Origin: Gammaproteobacteria bacterium
GTDB taxonomy: Bacteria; Pseudomonadota; Gammaproteobacteria; Enterobacterales; Alteromonadaceae
Assembly (NCBI GenBank): GCA_023481025.1
Contig: JAMCWV010000164.1
Location: 1 to 5,522, forward strand
Direction: 5' to 3'
Length of the DNA: 5,522 nt
This document shows, one piece after another, positions 1 to 5,522 of this stretch; the first letter of the stretch is position 1; each line of letters starts with the position of its first letter. The notes below the pieces were generated by a model that was not told the DNA's origin, made no database searches, and saw only the letters and a list, made by a program, of their open reading frames with translations. The position numbers were made by a program, and so were the translations under genes.

Positions 1-519
1 ATCGCAATTAATCTTAGCTTAGAAGACGCGCCCGACTTTACTCGCTTCATACCGGAGCAGACCCGCGAGTGGTTAGCTTTTATTGATGATGCCGACTCGT
101 TTTATGGCCGCGGACCAGGCTTTAGCGACGAAGACATCAGCTATGCTGCTGCACGTAACTTAGTCGTCGACATGGTGCGTCGTGCTGAAGCAGCCGCCGA
201 AGGCAATCAAGAATTCGCTATGTTTCGCTTTACCCATGCACAAGCGCTGATGCCTGTAGCCCCTTGGTTAGGACTACCGAACGCCACACAAAGTGCTGAC
301 GCGGACCAACCCTATCGTTACAGTAACAACCCTTGGCGGGCAGCAATCGTCGCACCTATGGGCGCCAACATTCAATGGGATGTCTACCGTAACGATGCAG
401 GTCAAACGATCGTGCGGATGCTTTGGAACGAAAAAGAAACACCTTTTGCTGAACACTGCCAACCATATCGCGGTAATTTCTATCAGCTCCAAGAGCTTAA
501 AAGCTGCTATCAACTCTAA
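1..519 (+). CDS. MINPP-like histidine phosphatase (clade 2), 3' part only
   Basis: The frame is open from base 1 to the TAA at 517-519, giving 172 C-terminal residues; the N-terminal RHGxRxP catalytic motif lies outside the window. The fragment matches the second half of multiple inositol polyphosphate phosphatases. It has FYGRGPGF near residues 39-46, then FRFTHAQALMP around 75-85 where the family has a FxHAE proton-donor motif, then a LGL segment, a conserved 'APMGAN' strand (the family's VPxxxN), and RMLWNEKETPF (family LLNE). Two cysteines near the end (HCQP, SCYQL) could form a disulfide, which would suit an exported enzyme. Such enzymes remove phosphates stepwise from phytate and other inositol phosphates in the periplasm or outside the cell. 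The family's HAE reads HAQ here (bases 235-243), which is odd. A broader histidine acid phosphatase role is the alternative. A stem-loop follows directly, and the next gene on the same strand is a TonB receptor. Confidence 0.8.
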   Translation: MAINLSLEDAPDFTRFIPEQTREWLAFIDDADSFYGRGPGFSDEDISYAAARNLVVDMVRRAEAAAEGNQEFAMFRFTHAQALMPVAPWLGLPNATQSADADQPYRYSNNPWRAAIVAPMGANIQWDVYRNDAGQTIVRMLWNEKETPFAEHCQPYRGNFYQLQELKSCYQL

Positions 520-520
520 C

Positions 521-558
521 GTGTCACAAGCCCTGTCTCGCCGGCAGGGCTTGTGCAC
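521..558 (+). terminator. Strong stem-loop after the MINPP-like gene
   Basis: CACAAGCCCTG (525-535) pairs perfectly with CAGGGCTTGTG (545-555), an 11-bp stem. Two inner pairs (one G-T) shrink the loop to about 5 nt, and GTG/CAC at 521-523 and 556-558 can extend the stem past a one-base bulge. It begins two bases after the stop codon, so a transcription end or 3'-end stabiliser for the phosphatase mRNA is likely. No T-run follows on this strand, so it is not a textbook intrinsic terminator, and some read-through into the receptor gene is possible. Confidence 0.6.
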
Positions 559-585
559 TGAGGGTGTCATAAAAAAAACCTAAAC

Positions 586-603
586 GTGTCACAGAATTGT
601 CAC
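586..603 (+). promoter_or_regulatory. Putative Pho box (PhoB-binding site)
   Basis: GTGTCAC (586-592), a 4-nt A-rich spacer AGAA, then TTGTCAC (597-603): two 7-nt direct repeats with an 11-bp period. This is the layout of the PhoB consensus CTGTCAT-N4-CTGTCAT. Both copies hold the TGTCA core intact. The site lies about 75 bp upstream of the receptor start. If real, it places the receptor under PhoR-PhoB phosphate-starvation control. The match is seen in the sequence; PhoB binding is inferred. Confidence 0.72.
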
Positions 604-635
604 GCCTAGCAATCCGTTCTGTCACATAAGCTTCT

Positions 636-641
636 TACACT
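636..641 (+). promoter_or_regulatory. Candidate -10 element for the receptor gene
   Basis: TACACT matches TATAAT at 4 of 6 positions, including the key TA and the final T. It begins 10 bases after the CTGTCAC half-site at 619-625, a spacing typical of PhoB-dependent promoters, where the Pho box replaces the -35. No good -35 sits at the normal distance (613-618 is TCCGTT), which fits an activator-dependent promoter. Transcription would start near 648, leaving a leader of about 30 nt. Confidence 0.4.
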
Positions 642-646
642 GTCTT

Positions 647-669
647 CCCATCATTACTAAAACGATGGG
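647..669 (+). repeat. Inverted repeat just before the receptor start codon
   Basis: CCCATC (647-652) is the reverse complement of GATGGG (664-669), giving a 6-bp stem with an 11-nt loop. GATGGG is the only purine-rich stretch at Shine-Dalgarno distance, 8 nt before the ATG at 678, and is a poor ribosome site. If the hairpin forms in the leader it would cover that region and could lower translation. The stem is short, so chance is a real alternative. Confidence 0.3.
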
Positions 670-677
670 TTCACGAC

Positions 678-3530
678 ATGAAAACAACTCGCCACACACG
701 CTTCAATCATCAACCAGCTCGCAACTTCACGAAACGTGCTTTAGTGTCAATTGCAGTCGCCGCGGCCTTAACTAGCTTCACCGCCACGGTACAAGCGCAA
801 ACTCAAATCAACGCAGTTGCCGCCTCCGTTCAAACCATTACGACACCCTCTATTCGTGGTCAAGTCGTAAGCCCGCAAGGTCAAGCTTTGCAGGGCGCGT
901 TAATTCGTGTTTTAGGCACGAACCGGGAGATCGCAACCGATCGTCAGGGTCGTTTTCGTATCGACGGCTTACCTGCGGGCAACTATGAGGTCAGCGTCGA
1001 TTTCATTGGTTATGAAAATCAAACCGTCGCTGCGGTCATTACCGCCAATGCCGGTCAAGAGTTTTTGTTTGAACTCGAGCCGCTATCGGTAGAACGAATC
1101 CAAGTCGTTGGTAGCCGCAGCGGTCAAGCGCGCGCATTAAATGCACAACGTGCAGCGGATAATATTAAGTCCGTCGTTTCTTCTGACTTCCTCGGTCGCT
1201 TCCCTGATGCAAACGTGGCGGAGTCGATGCAACGAATTCCAGGCGCTTCTATTCAGCGTGACCAAGGCGAAGGTAAGTACGTTAATGTCCGCGGTGCCCC
1301 TTTAGAATACGCGAACGTTTCGATTGACGGTATTGTCTTACCCTCACCTGACGGCAGCACTCGCGCTGTAGATCTCGACACCATACCGGCTGACGTTATT
1401 GCTGCGCTCGAATTGACCAAAGCGATTACACCTGACATGGATGCCGACGCAATTGCGGGTAATATCAACATTGTTACCCAAGGCGCACTCGATAGCCGTG
1501 GTCGGATCATGCGTGGAAGCCTCGCCATGGGTCGGAACGAAAAAGGTAATGGCGATTCTCATCGAATTGCAGCGACCTTTGGCGATCGTTTAGGTAGCTC
1601 TGAAAACATCGGACTCTTAGTGTCGTTTAACGATAGTGAGACGAATCGCGTCACCGACAATATCGAGCATACTTGGTTCGAAAACGACGCGGGTGTTTTT
1701 CTGCCAGAAGTAACCGAGTTTAAAGACTACGAAGTAAAACGCAGCCGCACTGGCGCGACCGCACGGTTGGATTTTCGTCCGAGTGATGATGCACACTACT
1801 ACTTGAGTCACACTTACTCACGATTTGAAGACTACGAATATCGTGACTCTTTGGTCATTGAATATGACCGTTTTGAAGCAGGCTCGAACTCAGTCACCGG
1901 CGTTTCTGGGCGCACAACGTTCGAAAAAGAAATGCGTCACCGTACGTTTGTAAACCGCATAAATGCGACCCAGTTTGGTGGTCGTCACTTCCTCGAAAAC
2001 ATGACGATCGACTACTCTGCGGCCTACAGCCGGGCTTCACAAAAATATCCAGACCGAGATTACTTACTTTATCGGGAAAGCACGCGTCCACGCGTCGCCT
2101 ATGACTATAGCAATCCTGATTTCCCGACCTATCAGGTACTCGATGCTAACAATAATGTCGTCCGCTCAGACTTCAACTTTCCCTTGGAAGACATGAGCTG
2201 GCGTCGTTACGAGCGTCGCTTCGGTGAAGCTGAAGATAAAGAGCAGTCGTACGCGATTAATTTCACCATGCCGGGCGAGTGGGGTCATGCATATTCGACC
2301 CTTAAGTTTGGTGCAAAAATGCGTTTACGCGAGAAATTCAGTGACGAAGACCGCATGCGCAACAGCGTTGGCGCGGGCGCGCCTGACTTTGCTGACATTA
2401 TTATTGGTCGCGACTCACGTCCGTTCGATGGTTTCTATCACAATGGGCCGAAAATGATTCGTGACTATGTTGAGCGTTATGGTTCGCTGTTTGAAAACGC
2501 GGATTATTTGCCACGTGTTTCCGCGTCGATTACCGGTGACTATTCAGCGACCGAAGACACCTATGCAGCGTATGCCATGAATACCCTAGCATGGGAAAAT
2601 ACCACCGTAGTATTTGGTGCGCGTGTCGAGCACACCAAAATCACCGGTGATGCGTTCGAATTCGACGAAGATACAGAAGAAGCTTTACCCGTATCCGCGA
2701 GCAACGATTACACGAAATTCTTCCCGAGCGCACACCTACGCCACGAGTTAGATAACGGCATTATCTTGCGAGCTGCTTATAGCACAGCATTAAGTCGACC
2801 AAACTTCGCTGATATGGCGCCCTACTTCATTATTGAAGATCGCGAAACGGGTGTTGGCACCGTCGATATTGGTAATACCGACTTGAAACCTACATTTGCC
2901 CATAGTTTTGACTTGATGGCTGAGTACTACATCGAACCTCTCGGTCTAATCTCTGCTGGGGTATTCTACAAAGACCTTAAAGATCCGATTTTTAAAGCGC
3001 GCAGCACGTTTGTCGGTGGTGAGTTCGACGGTTTCCGAATGACTCGCCCCGAGAACGCGGACAGTGGTGAGCTTTATGGCTTTGAAGTTAACTGGCAGCA
3101 AAATTTAGTGAATTTGCCAGGGCACTGGTCTGGACTTGGTTTTCTTGCTAACTACACCAATACGCAGTCATCAGCAAACCTACCTTTTGGTATCGGTAAA
3201 ACCGCTTTAGCAGGTACGAGTAAACATACCTACAACCTCGGTTTGAACTATGATTCGGAGCGTTTCAGCGCCCAGTTAGCTTATAACTACCGGTCTGAAT
3301 TCATCGACGCATACGATACCGCAAACCCAGGTTTGAACATCTATTGGGACGGTCGCGGCACCATGGACTTTACCGCTAGCTACAAAATCAATGACATGTT
3401 CACCGTATACACTGAAGCGAGCAACCTAACTAACTCACGTGCTGTTCGATTCCAAGGCGATCGCACTCGGACTTATGAGCACGAACAATTTGGTCGTGCT
3501 TGGCAGGTTGGCATCCGAGCCAACTTCTAA
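678..3530 (+). CDS. TonB-dependent receptor with N-terminal CarboxypepD-reg-like domain
   Basis: This 950-residue outer-membrane active transporter draws energy from TonB-ExbB-ExbD. A signal peptide covers residues 1-40: a basic n-region to about K19-R20, a hydrophobic core, and a cut likely at VQA|QT. Residues 57-135 form a carboxypeptidase-regulatory-like beta domain (GQVVSPQGQALQGALIRV, GLPAGNYEVS). A TonB-box-like ERIQVVGS lies near 139-146. The plug follows (about 155-275) with RFPDANVAESMQRIPG, VNVRGAPLEY, VSIDG and DMDADAIAGNINI. These are hallmarks of the 'TonB-Xanth-Caul' receptor subfamily, which includes carbohydrate and oligomer transporters. The rest is the barrel, ending in the outer-membrane signature Phe. 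Length is normal and no break is seen. The start fits the signal peptide, although no clear Shine-Dalgarno precedes it. Pho-type sites upstream and phosphatase genes on both sides suggest an organophosphate or metal-organophosphate substrate; substrate cannot be read from sequence alone. Confidence 0.93.
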   Translation: MKTTRHTRFNHQPARNFTKRALVSIAVAAALTSFTATVQAQTQINAVAASVQTITTPSIRGQVVSPQGQALQGALIRVLGTNREIATDRQGRFRIDGLPAGNYEVSVDFIGYENQTVAAVITANAGQEFLFELEPLSVERIQVVGSRSGQARALNAQRAADNIKSVVSSDFLGRFPDANVAESMQRIPGASIQRDQGEGKYVNVRGAPLEYANVSIDGIVLPSPDGSTRAVDLDTIPADVIAALELTKAITPDMDADAIAGNINIVTQGALDSRGRIMRGSLAMGRNEKGNGDSHRIAATFGDRLGSSENIGLLVSFNDSETNRVTDNIEHTWFENDAGVFLPEVTEFKDYEVKRSRTGATARLDFRPSDDAHYYLSHTYSRFEDYEYRDSLVIEYDRFEAGSNSVTGVSGRTTFEKEMRHRTFVNRINATQFGGRHFLENMTIDYSAAYSRASQKYPDRDYLLYRESTRPRVAYDYSNPDFPTYQVLDANNNVVRSDFNFPLEDMSWRRYERRFGEAEDKEQSYAINFTMPGEWGHAYSTLKFGAKMRLREKFSDEDRMRNSVGAGAPDFADIIIGRDSRPFDGFYHNGPKMIRDYVERYGSLFENADYLPRVSASITGDYSATEDTYAAYAMNTLAWENTTVVFGARVEHTKITGDAFEFDEDTEEALPVSASNDYTKFFPSAHLRHELDNGIILRAAYSTALSRPNFADMAPYFIIEDRETGVGTVDIGNTDLKPTFAHSFDLMAEYYIEPLGLISAGVFYKDLKDPIFKARSTFVGGEFDGFRMTRPENADSGELYGFEVNWQQNLVNLPGHWSGLGFLANYTNTQSSANLPFGIGKTALAGTSKHTYNLGLNYDSERFSAQLAYNYRSEFIDAYDTANPGLNIYWDGRGTMDFTASYKINDMFTVYTEASNLTNSRAVRFQGDRTRTYEHEQFGRAWQVGIRANF

Positions 3531-3545
3531 ACTCAGCTCTCTGTG

Positions 3546-3584
3546 AAAACCGAAGTGCAAGGATATACTTCGGTTTTAGTTTTT
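3546..3584 (+). terminator. Intrinsic terminator after the receptor gene
   Basis: AAAACCGAAGT (3546-3556) pairs perfectly with ACTTCGGTTTT (3567-3577) around a 10-nt loop, followed by TTTTAGTTTTT (3574-3584). It sits 15 bases after the receptor stop. The A-run on the left arm and T-run on the right could let it work both ways. The next gene starts only 27 bases further on, so that gene needs read-through or a promoter that overlaps the terminator. Confidence 0.82.
3564..3569 (+). promoter_or_regulatory. Possible -10 element inside the terminator
   Basis: TATACT matches TATAAT at 5 of 6 positions and lies across the loop and right arm of the terminator hairpin. At 17-bp spacing the -35 would be CTGTGA (3541-3546), only 3 of 6 to TTGACA. 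A start near 3575 would give the phosphatase gene its own short-leader transcript. The weak -35 keeps confidence low. Confidence 0.25.
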
Positions 3585-3611
3585 CCAGCACCAACGACAT
3601 GAGACAGAATT

Positions 3612-5069
3612 ATGATTACGCTTCTGGCATTCACATTAAACCTCCCACTTGCAGCACAAGCGGTCACGCAATTACCCGTAACACCCTACCATCCCGAGCC
3701 CAGTATCGAACGCAATGTGCTCGTCCCTGAAGGGGTGATTCGCTACGCACCAACAATATTCCCTGACCGCATTACTCTGCTGCCCGGTGAAGACGCAGCA
3801 CACAGTCACCAAGTAAGTTGGCGAACAGACGAGTCCGTCAAGGTTGCGGTTGCACAACTCGCGCCGGCTTTAGATACGCCGGGCTTACATTATCAAGCAG
3901 CGAATTATCTCGGTAAGACCTTAACCTTGAGCACCAGCAACGGTGATGCGCACCACCATCAGGTGACGTTCGACAATCTTGAGCCGGGTCGTCTGTATGC
4001 CTACCGCGTACGTGGCGGTAGTCATGCCGTCGGTGATCAAACCGAACACGTGGCGTGGAGTGAGTGGTTTCAATTTCGCACACCCATGGCTGAATTTGCG
4101 CCTTTTTCGGCAATTTATTTCGGTGATGAGATCGATGCGGTGAAATCGCATTTCTCCCGGGTCGTTCGGGAAGCTTTTCGCACAGCGCCAGAAGCAAGCA
4201 TCATGATTCACGCCGGTGATCTCGTGAATTCAAGGTATGGTGAACACGACAATGAATGGGGCGAATGGTTCGATGCCGGTGGCTGGGCGAATGGGATGGT
4301 GGCTCAATTTGTCACGCCTGGTAACCACGAATACATTGAACATGACGAAGGCCCGCGCACCATCGTGCCACAATGGGAAACTCATTTCCCCGTCGCTGTT
4401 AATGGTCCCGAACCATTACAACGTTCGGTTTGGTACAGTGATTATCAGGGTGTTCGCTTTATTTCGCTCGACTCGATGGAGGCAGTGCAAAGTGACGAAA
4501 TGGCGCGCATTCAGGCACAATGGCTCCGTCAGGTTCTGAGCAATAATCCCAATCAATGGACGGTAGTCACCTACCATCATCCGATGTTTTCGGTTTCGTT
4601 AGGAAGAGACAACCCCGCGCTGCGTCAGTATTGGCAGCCCGTATTTGAAGAGTTCGCTGTTGACTTGGTTTTACAAGGACATGATCACACCTATGGCCGC
4701 GGTCAAGATATTGCTTCAGGCACCAGCGGTCAGCTCTCGCGCAAAGGTCCAATGTATGTCGTGTCGGTTGCCGGGCCAAAAATGTATTTAGTTTCGGACG
4801 AGTCAGCGCGTTTTATGGACGCAACCGCTGAAGAGCTGCAATTATTTCAAACCCTGCACTTTACTGCGGATAAATTGGTTTACCAAGCTCGCACCGTAAC
4901 AGGTGAGCTCTTCGACGCTTTTGATTTGATCAAATATGCCGATGGCAGCGTTCGAGTCGACGATAAAGCGAGTAGCCGCGACTCCCCGCTCTTTCTGCAT
5001 CGCTGCGCTAATCCCAATAAGCCCCGCGAAACCCGTTGTTGGAATGGTACTGAGGTCATCCAGCCGTAA
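3612..5069 (+). CDS. Secreted purple-acid-phosphatase-like metallophosphoesterase
   Basis: A 485-residue protein. Residues 1-17 look like a signal peptide cut at AQA|VT, although there is no Lys or Arg before the hydrophobic core. Residues about 45-158 form an N-terminal purple-acid-phosphatase / fibronectin-III-like beta domain (HQVSWRT, FDNLEPGRLYAYRV, WFQFRTP). The calcineurin-like catalytic domain follows with dimetal motifs in order: GDE with D172, GD with D203, GNHE with N238-H239, VTYHHP with H322, and GHDH with H357 and H359, then TYGR. The usual GDxxY tyrosine that gives purple enzymes their colour is Asn206 here, so the metal centre may differ. C465 and C476 could form a C-terminal disulfide. 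It should hydrolyse phosphomonoesters or diesters in the periplasm or outside. In-frame TGA at 3600-3602 rules out a longer start; the ribosome site (GAGA at 3601-3604) is weak. It follows the receptor gene by 81 bp across a terminator. Function is firm to family level only. Confidence 0.9.
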   Translation: MITLLAFTLNLPLAAQAVTQLPVTPYHPEPSIERNVLVPEGVIRYAPTIFPDRITLLPGEDAAHSHQVSWRTDESVKVAVAQLAPALDTPGLHYQAANYLGKTLTLSTSNGDAHHHQVTFDNLEPGRLYAYRVRGGSHAVGDQTEHVAWSEWFQFRTPMAEFAPFSAIYFGDEIDAVKSHFSRVVREAFRTAPEASIMIHAGDLVNSRYGEHDNEWGEWFDAGGWANGMVAQFVTPGNHEYIEHDEGPRTIVPQWETHFPVAVNGPEPLQRSVWYSDYQGVRFISLDSMEAVQSDEMARIQAQWLRQVLSNNPNQWTVVTYHHPMFSVSLGRDNPALRQYWQPVFEEFAVDLVLQGHDHTYGRGQDIASGTSGQLSRKGPMYVVSVAGPKMYLVSDESARFMDATAEELQLFQTLHFTADKLVYQARTVTGELFDAFDLIKYADGSVRVDDKASSRDSPLFLHRCANPNKPRETRCWNGTEVIQP

Positions 5070-5073
5070 CCGT

Positions 5074-5094
5074 AAAAAGCTCGCCACATGGCGA
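5074..5094 (-). terminator. Minus-strand terminator for the MBL-fold gene
   Basis: Read on the minus strand, TCGCC (5094-5090) pairs with GGCGA (5085-5081) around a 4-nt loop, then GC and a five-T run (5078-5074). It lies beyond the stop of the MBL gene at 5143, after RNA polymerase has passed the larger 5094-5124 hairpin. The larger hairpin has only three T's on this strand, so the smaller one probably gives the release signal. Confidence 0.6.
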
Positions 5095-5130
5095 AATGCC
5101 AGTCAGTTCAGCTGACTGGCATTTTTTATT
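5094..5130 (+). terminator. Intrinsic terminator for the metallophosphoesterase gene
   Basis: AAATGCCAGTCAG (5094-5106) pairs perfectly with CTGACTGGCATTT (5112-5124) around the 5-nt loop TTCAG. The T-rich run at 5122-5130 follows directly. It starts 24 bases after the stop at 5069 and lies between converging genes. Confidence 0.88.
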
Positions 5131-5142
5131 GCTGCTGCGTGC

Positions 5143-5522
5143 TTACTGGGCGAGGTGATCATTGTATAAGGTGCGAATCCAACGCTCTTCATTGATGAAG
5201 TTCCATGTCCAATCGGCCCATTTGTCGTCAAGACCAGTAGCCACCATAGTCTCCACATCAGCACCTGCAGCATGCCAAGCACGAACTTGCTCGCGAGTTT
5301 CAACCATCATGTCGCGTAAGCGCTCATAATCCGCGACGTTTGCCAACGGTCCATGGCCCGGAATGATTTGTGTGTGCGTATCGGAATCCGCTAACACAGC
5401 GTTAATCGCATCGATATAGCCTTGTACGGTGCCACCAGCGCTTAAATCGACAAAAGGAAAGCGATCAACAAAGAACAAGTCACCCACATGAACAATATTC
5501 TGCCCATCAACCCAAATCACTA
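5143..5522 (-). CDS. MBL-fold metallo-hydrolase, C-terminal part
   Basis: The frame is open on the minus strand from the right edge to the TAA at 5145-5143, giving about 125 C-terminal residues. Its first codons (VIWVDGQNIVHVGDLFF) read through an internal GTG, so the true start lies outside the window. Two metal-binding motifs of the metallo-beta-lactamase fold are visible: HVGD (D14 of the fragment, the bridging Asp) and IIPGHGP (H56). The HxHxDH motif should lie upstream, out of view. The C-terminal helices (DDKWADW, FINEERWIRTLYNDH) resemble the general hydrolase group that includes glyoxalase-II-like and SoxH/QuiP-associated proteins, not clinical beta-lactamases. Substrate is unknown. 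It converges on the phosphatase gene with separate terminators, so it is unlikely to share that unit's regulation. Confidence 0.85.
   Translation of the reverse strand, partial: VIWVDGQNIVHVGDLFFVDRFPFVDLSAGGTVQGYIDAINAVLADSDTHTQIIPGHGPLANVADYERLRDMMVETREQVRAWHAAGADVETMVATGLDDKWADWTWNFINEERWIRTLYNDHLAQ

Larger units (their letters stand above)
564..646 (+). promoter_or_regulatory. Phased array of Pho-type half-sites
   Basis: Same-direction half-sites begin at 564 (GTGTCAT, followed by an 8-base A tract), 586 (GTGTCAC), 597 (TTGTCAC), 619 (CTGTCAC) and 640 (CTGTCTT, weaker). Start-to-start distances are 22, 11, 22 and 21 bp, so all lie on nearly one face of the helix with PhoB's 11-bp repeat. 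The slots at 575, 608 and 630 are degenerate. The last copy overlaps the likely -10 and so is less likely to activate. A further GTGTCAC at 521-527 is part of the stem-loop upstream. Confidence 0.6.

Noticed and set aside
172..519. Reading the first gene as a complete 115-residue protein starting at ATG 172
   Set aside because: The same frame is open back to base 1, and the upstream residues (FYGRGPGF and the following helix) match the phosphatase family, so 172 is an internal Met.
571..578. The 8-base A tract as the T-run of a minus-strand terminator
   Set aside because: No minus-strand gene ends here and no hairpin sits next to it on its right side; it lies just after the GTGTCAT half-site and is more likely part of the AT-rich Pho region.
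597..602. TTGTCA as a sigma-70 -35 element
   Set aside because: It is 5 of 6 to TTGACA, but no acceptable -10 lies 16-18 bp downstream; it is better explained as the second half of the Pho box.
3500..3730. A 76-codon plus-strand frame bridging the receptor end and phosphatase start
   Set aside because: It overlaps both real genes and the terminator, and shows no domain or signal. Only its ATG at 3599 was kept as a note on the phosphatase start.
3838..4211. Minus-strand open frames of about 100-120 codons inside the phosphatase gene
   Set aside because: They are antisense shadows of a clearly conserved coding frame and show no recognisable protein features.
5143..5520. Taking the minus-strand GTG at 5520 as the true start of the MBL-fold gene
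   Set aside because: The fragment begins mid-fold, just before the HVGD motif, and lacks the HxHxDH region; the frame continues past the window edge.

Overview
The window looks like chromosomal DNA from a Gram-negative marine-type gammaproteobacterium. Base composition is near 50% GC by eye. It carries a large TonB-dependent outer-membrane receptor of the class abundant in Alteromonadales, Xanthomonadales and Caulobacter, plus secreted phosphatases. An Idiomarina/Alteromonas-like host is my best guess, from protein style only. No mobile element, tRNA, rRNA or CRISPR array is visible.

Layout. (1) Bases 1-519 (+): the last 172 codons of a histidine-type phosphatase that resembles multiple inositol polyphosphate phosphatase (MINPP), cut by the window's left edge. 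(2) Bases 520-677: an intergenic region with a strong stem-loop, then a striking series of same-direction TGTCA half-sites spaced by 11 or 22 bp. Two of these form a good Pho box (586-603), and a -10-like element follows. (3) Bases 678-3530 (+): a complete 950-residue TonB-dependent receptor with a signal peptide, a carboxypeptidase-regulatory-like domain, a plug and a barrel. (4) Bases 3546-3584: an intrinsic terminator. (5) Bases 3612-5069 (+): a complete secreted metallophosphoesterase of purple-acid-phosphatase architecture. (6) Bases 5074-5130: two hairpins that end the converging transcripts. (7) Bases 5143-5522 (-): the C-terminal part of an MBL-fold metallo-hydrolase, cut by the right edge.

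How the genes may work together. Two phosphatases of unrelated folds flank an outer-membrane active transporter, and the transporter has PhoB-type sites upstream. The simplest reading is a phosphate-starvation locus for scavenging organic phosphate. The MINPP-like enzyme points to phytate or other inositol phosphates as substrate. The receptor would take up the substrate, a partly dephosphorylated product or a metal-phytate complex, and the second phosphatase would release further phosphate. The protein families and DNA sites are seen in the sequence; the shared substrate is inference. The MBL-fold gene runs the other way and is probably unrelated.
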